Assembly: GCF_034044715.1 (NCBI RefSeq)
Contig: NZ_JAXCLW010000001.1
Coordinates: 310,001-374,000 of the forward strand
Length of the DNA: 64,000 bases
DNA from: Dongia_B soli
Lineage (GTDB): Bacteria > Pseudomonadota > Alphaproteobacteria > Dongiales > Dongiaceae
Reading direction: 5' to 3'
The first letter of the stretch is position 1. The number at the start of each line of letters is the position of its first letter. The position numbers and the translations under genes were made by a program. Shown here in pieces: positions 61,910-64,000 of this stretch. Under the pieces are notes generated by a model. It did no database searches, was not told where the DNA came from, and worked only from the letters and a program-made list of their open reading frames with translations.

Positions 61910-63796
61910 ATGAAAACCGAGCGGCGCCTTGCAGCGATCGCCTCGCTGGACGTGGTCGACTATACGAGATTGATGGAAGCCGACGAAGCGGCGACGCATG
62001 TCGCCCTCAGTGCCTGCATGCGGGAGATCGTCGAGCCGCTGGTCGCCGCCTATCGCGGGCATATTTTCAAGTTCACGGGTGATGGGGCCCTGATCGAGTT
62101 CGCGAGCGCGGTCGATGCGGTCAAATGCGTCTTCGAAATCCAGCGCAGCTTGCAGGAATGGAATGCCAGCGCGTCGTCGGAACGGCCGATCATATTCCGC
62201 ATCGGCGTGAATGTCGGTGACGTCATTTTTGCCGAACAGGATGTCTATGGCATGGGGGTCAATGTCGCGGCGCGCCTGCAAGCGTTAGCCGATCCCGGCA
62301 CCATTTTCGTTTCCGCCGTGGTGGTCGACCACATTCATAACCAGGTAAACCTCGATCTTGATTATATCGGCCAGCGCCACGTCAAGAATGTCTCCGAGCC
62401 GATCAAAGTCTATCGCATGCGCCCGGGTCCCGGCACCAGACCGGCAGTCCACCGCCGCCCGATACCGCAATGGCGGCGGCCAAGAGCATTGGCGGCGCTT
62501 ATAGTCGTCCTCGCCGGAATAGCGCTCGCCATTGCCTGGTGGCAGCCCTGGCATCGCAATCCGATCCTGCAGCCGCCAGACAAGGCCTCAATCGCGATCC
62601 TGCCTTTCGACAACTTGAGCGGCGATTCGGGGCAAGTTTATCTTGCTGAAGGCATCACCGAAGACCTCATCACGAATCTCGCAAAATTCCCCGATCTCTA
62701 TGTCATCGCCCGCAACTCATCCTCGATCTACACGGATAAGCCGGTCAAAGTGCAGCGGATCCGCGATGAACTCGGCGCCAGTTATGTGGTCGAGGGCAGC
62801 GTCCAGAAGGCCGGAAATTCGCTGCGCGTTACCGCACAGTTGATCGATACCGAGACCGGCGAACATATCTGGGCCGAACGCTACGATCGCAATGTCGATA
62901 AGATATTCCAGATCCAGGATGACGTTGCCGCCTCCATCGCCGGCACCCTGACCGGCACGACGGGTATGTTGGCGGCGGCGGAACTGAAGCGCGTCTCCGA
63001 CAAGCCGCCCCAGACCTTCATCGCTTACGATTACCTGATGCAGGGCTGGCACGAATGGTACAAATTCACGCCGGAGGGAAATCGTGAGGCGCGGCGCCTT
63101 TTCGAAATCGCCCGCAACGCCGATCCCGGCTATGCGCGCGCTTATGCGGGCCTCGCCTGGACCTATGCACTTGATTACGAATACGACTGGACCGAGGATT
63201 ACAAGAATGCCGTCGATCAGGCTTTGGGCCTCGCCAAGAAGGCAGTTCAACTAGGTCCGAAGGATTACCGCAGCTATTGGGTGCTTGGCTGGGCCTATCT
63301 TTATAGCTGGCAGCACGAGCAGGCGGAAGCGGCCTATAACCGGGCGCGCGACATGAATCCCAACGATGCCGAGCTACTGGCCGAGATGGCAAGCCTGCTG
63401 ATCTATATTGGCCGTCCGGAACAGGCCATCACACAGATCAAGGAGGCCATGAGGCGCAACCCGTTCTTCGATCAATGGTATGTCGAGTATCTCGGCTGGG
63501 CATATCAGGAAGCGGGCAGGCCGCAGGAATGCATCGAGACACTGGAGAAAATCATCGACGCACAGCCATCGGAGGAACAACTCTGGCTGCTGCGCATCCT
63601 TGCCGCCTGTTATGCAGATCCCAAAGTCAATCGCATGGCCGATGCGCAAAGAATAGCCAAAGAAATTCTGAAGCTGGATCCGGGCTTCTCCATGGCCGCC
63701 CACCGCAAATATGTCGAAGAGACGCTGCCTTATAAAACGCCGCAGCAGATCGATCGTTGGATCGCCGCTTTCTCCCGCGTGGGATTGCCGCAATGA
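61910..63796 (+). CDS. Class III adenylate/guanylate cyclase with TolB-like and TPR regions
   Basis: A 628-residue signalling protein (ATG 61877 would add 11 residues). The cyclase domain (about residues 3-175) has ASLDVVDYTRLM and FKFTGDGALIEFASAVDAV with both metal-binding Asp, and VYGMGVNVAARLQALADPG with the transition-state Asn and Arg. A single membrane span follows (RALAALIVVLAGIALAIAWW), then a TolB-like segment (ASIAILPFDNLSGDSGQVYL, EGITEDLITNLAKFPDLYVI) and C-terminal TPR repeats (about residues 400-600). The cyclase would be cytoplasmic and the TPR region periplasmic. It probably makes a cyclic nucleotide in response to an envelope signal. The stop overlaps the next start (TGATG). 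Confidence 0.9.
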   Translation: MKTERRLAAIASLDVVDYTRLMEADEAATHVALSACMREIVEPLVAAYRGHIFKFTGDGALIEFASAVDAVKCVFEIQRSLQEWNASASSERPIIFRIGVNVGDVIFAEQDVYGMGVNVAARLQALADPGTIFVSAVVVDHIHNQVNLDLDYIGQRHVKNVSEPIKVYRMRPGPGTRPAVHRRPIPQWRRPRALAALIVVLAGIALAIAWWQPWHRNPILQPPDKASIAILPFDNLSGDSGQVYLAEGITEDLITNLAKFPDLYVIARNSSSIYTDKPVKVQRIRDELGASYVVEGSVQKAGNSLRVTAQLIDTETGEHIWAERYDRNVDKIFQIQDDVAASIAGTLTGTTGMLAAAELKRVSDKPPQTFIAYDYLMQGWHEWYKFTPEGNREARRLFEIARNADPGYARAYAGLAWTYALDYEYDWTEDYKNAVDQALGLAKKAVQLGPKDYRSYWVLGWAYLYSWQHEQAEAAYNRARDMNPNDAELLAEMASLLIYIGRPEQAITQIKEAMRRNPFFDQWYVEYLGWAYQEAGRPQECIETLEKIIDAQPSEEQLWLLRILAACYADPKVNRMADAQRIAKEILKLDPGFSMAAHRKYVEETLPYKTPQQIDRWIAAFSRVGLPQ

Positions 63797-64000
63797 TGCC
63801 GCGGACCGTCGCGCCGCGTTTAAAAACGCTTGATCGCCCTGCCCTGCTGATGAATCTGCCACTATCGCTCGCGACCGACGAGCCGAATAATATCCTGATG
63901 CAGCAAATGAGCGATGCTGAACGCCTGATTGATCACAGGAAGGCACTGCATCAATTTACCGAGCTCTATCATTTCCTCGCCCAGCGCGCTGTCGTTTATC
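63796..64000 (+). CDS. Partial gene at right edge, possibly amidinotransferase-like
   Basis: The frame opens at ATG 63796, sharing its A with the cyclase stop, and stays open to the window end (68 codons). It begins MPRTVAPRLKTLDRPALLMN and contains LSLATDEPNNILMQQMSDAE, which recalls the N-terminus of amidinotransferase/dimethylargininase-type proteins (a short strand followed by EPNN). The fragment is too short to confirm. The overlap with the cyclase stop suggests translational coupling. Confidence 0.5.
   Translation, partial: MPRTVAPRLKTLDRPALLMNLPLSLATDEPNNILMQQMSDAERLIDHRKALHQFTELYHFLAQRAVVY

Noticed and set aside
1..64000. CRISPR arrays, intact insertion sequences, prophage genes, riboswitches
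   Set aside because: No regularly spaced repeats, transposase motifs, phage structural genes or recognisable riboswitch leaders were seen.

Overview
This window looks like a chromosomal segment of an alphaproteobacterium, most likely a Rhodospirillales-type organism. The evidence is GC-rich coding sequence, the dnaA/dnaN/recF/gyrB replication block, a zf-CHCC zinc-finger gene overlapping polA, a DUF3572 gene, a dapF-mtaB-ftsY run, and the rlmH-gpmI-envC-ctpA-rppH order. The genus cannot be fixed from the sequence alone.

Layout. (1) 1-4.4 kb is an accessory segment ending at a tRNA-Arg(CCG) gene. It holds a large RoxA-like diheme c-type cytochrome that runs off the window edge, a 5'-truncated metallophosphoesterase remnant, and a tyrosine integrase broken by several frameshifts next to the tRNA 3' end: a decayed tRNA-associated island. 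(2) 4.6-16.9 kb holds a CBS-domain protein, DUF3572, an ABC ATPase, the zinc finger and polA, a DUF4410 lipoprotein, a B3/4-PaiB pair, a large uncharacterised helical protein, and an AraC/AhpD-like/DUF417 module resembling oxidant-stress loci. The DUF4410 gene is bracketed by polA and a degraded second copy of the polA 3' end. (3) 16.9-20.6 kb is a complete TRAP transporter (DctM, DctQ, DctP). (4) 20.9-30.3 kb is a ClC-CBS channel, a DUF2272 lipoprotein and the housekeeping run rlmH, gpmI, envC-like, ctpA, rppH, cyclophilin. (5) 30.5-34.6 kb is an EamA permease, a GMC oxidoreductase and ftsY. (6) 34.6-47.3 kb is mtaB, dapF, rpsT, a non-coding stretch that is a candidate origin, a rhodanese, dnaA, an inverted M23 peptidase gene, dnaN, recF and gyrB. 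(7) 47.3-59.9 kb is accessory: a PPK2 gene with two frameshifts, a Tat-exported metallo-beta-lactamase-fold protein, a carboxymuconolactone-decarboxylase-like protein, a cupin behind a broken SDR start, then a leftward run (isochorismatase-like, XapX, amidohydrolase, DoxX, DUF1275, epoxide-hydrolase-like) divergent from an AraC regulator, followed by an outer-membrane porin and an ABM monooxygenase. (8) 59.9-64 kb is a methyltransferase, a DUF72 protein, a class III cyclase fused to TolB-like and TPR regions, and a partial gene at the right edge.

How the genes work together. The core blocks cover replication (DnaA, beta clamp, RecF, GyrB, Pol I), cell-envelope turnover (EnvC-like activator, CtpA, M23 peptidase), protein targeting and tRNA modification (FtsY, MtaB) and lysine/peptidoglycan precursor synthesis (DapF). 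The accessory blocks suggest uptake and catabolism of organic acids or small organic compounds, with redox and oxidant-stress functions. No CRISPR array, intact transposase or prophage was seen. The most unusual structures are the polA-tail duplication around the DUF4410 gene, the regulated hydrolase/membrane-protein cluster at 51-58 kb whose amidohydrolase has a Cys/His-rich tail, and the M23 gene inverted between dnaA and dnaN.
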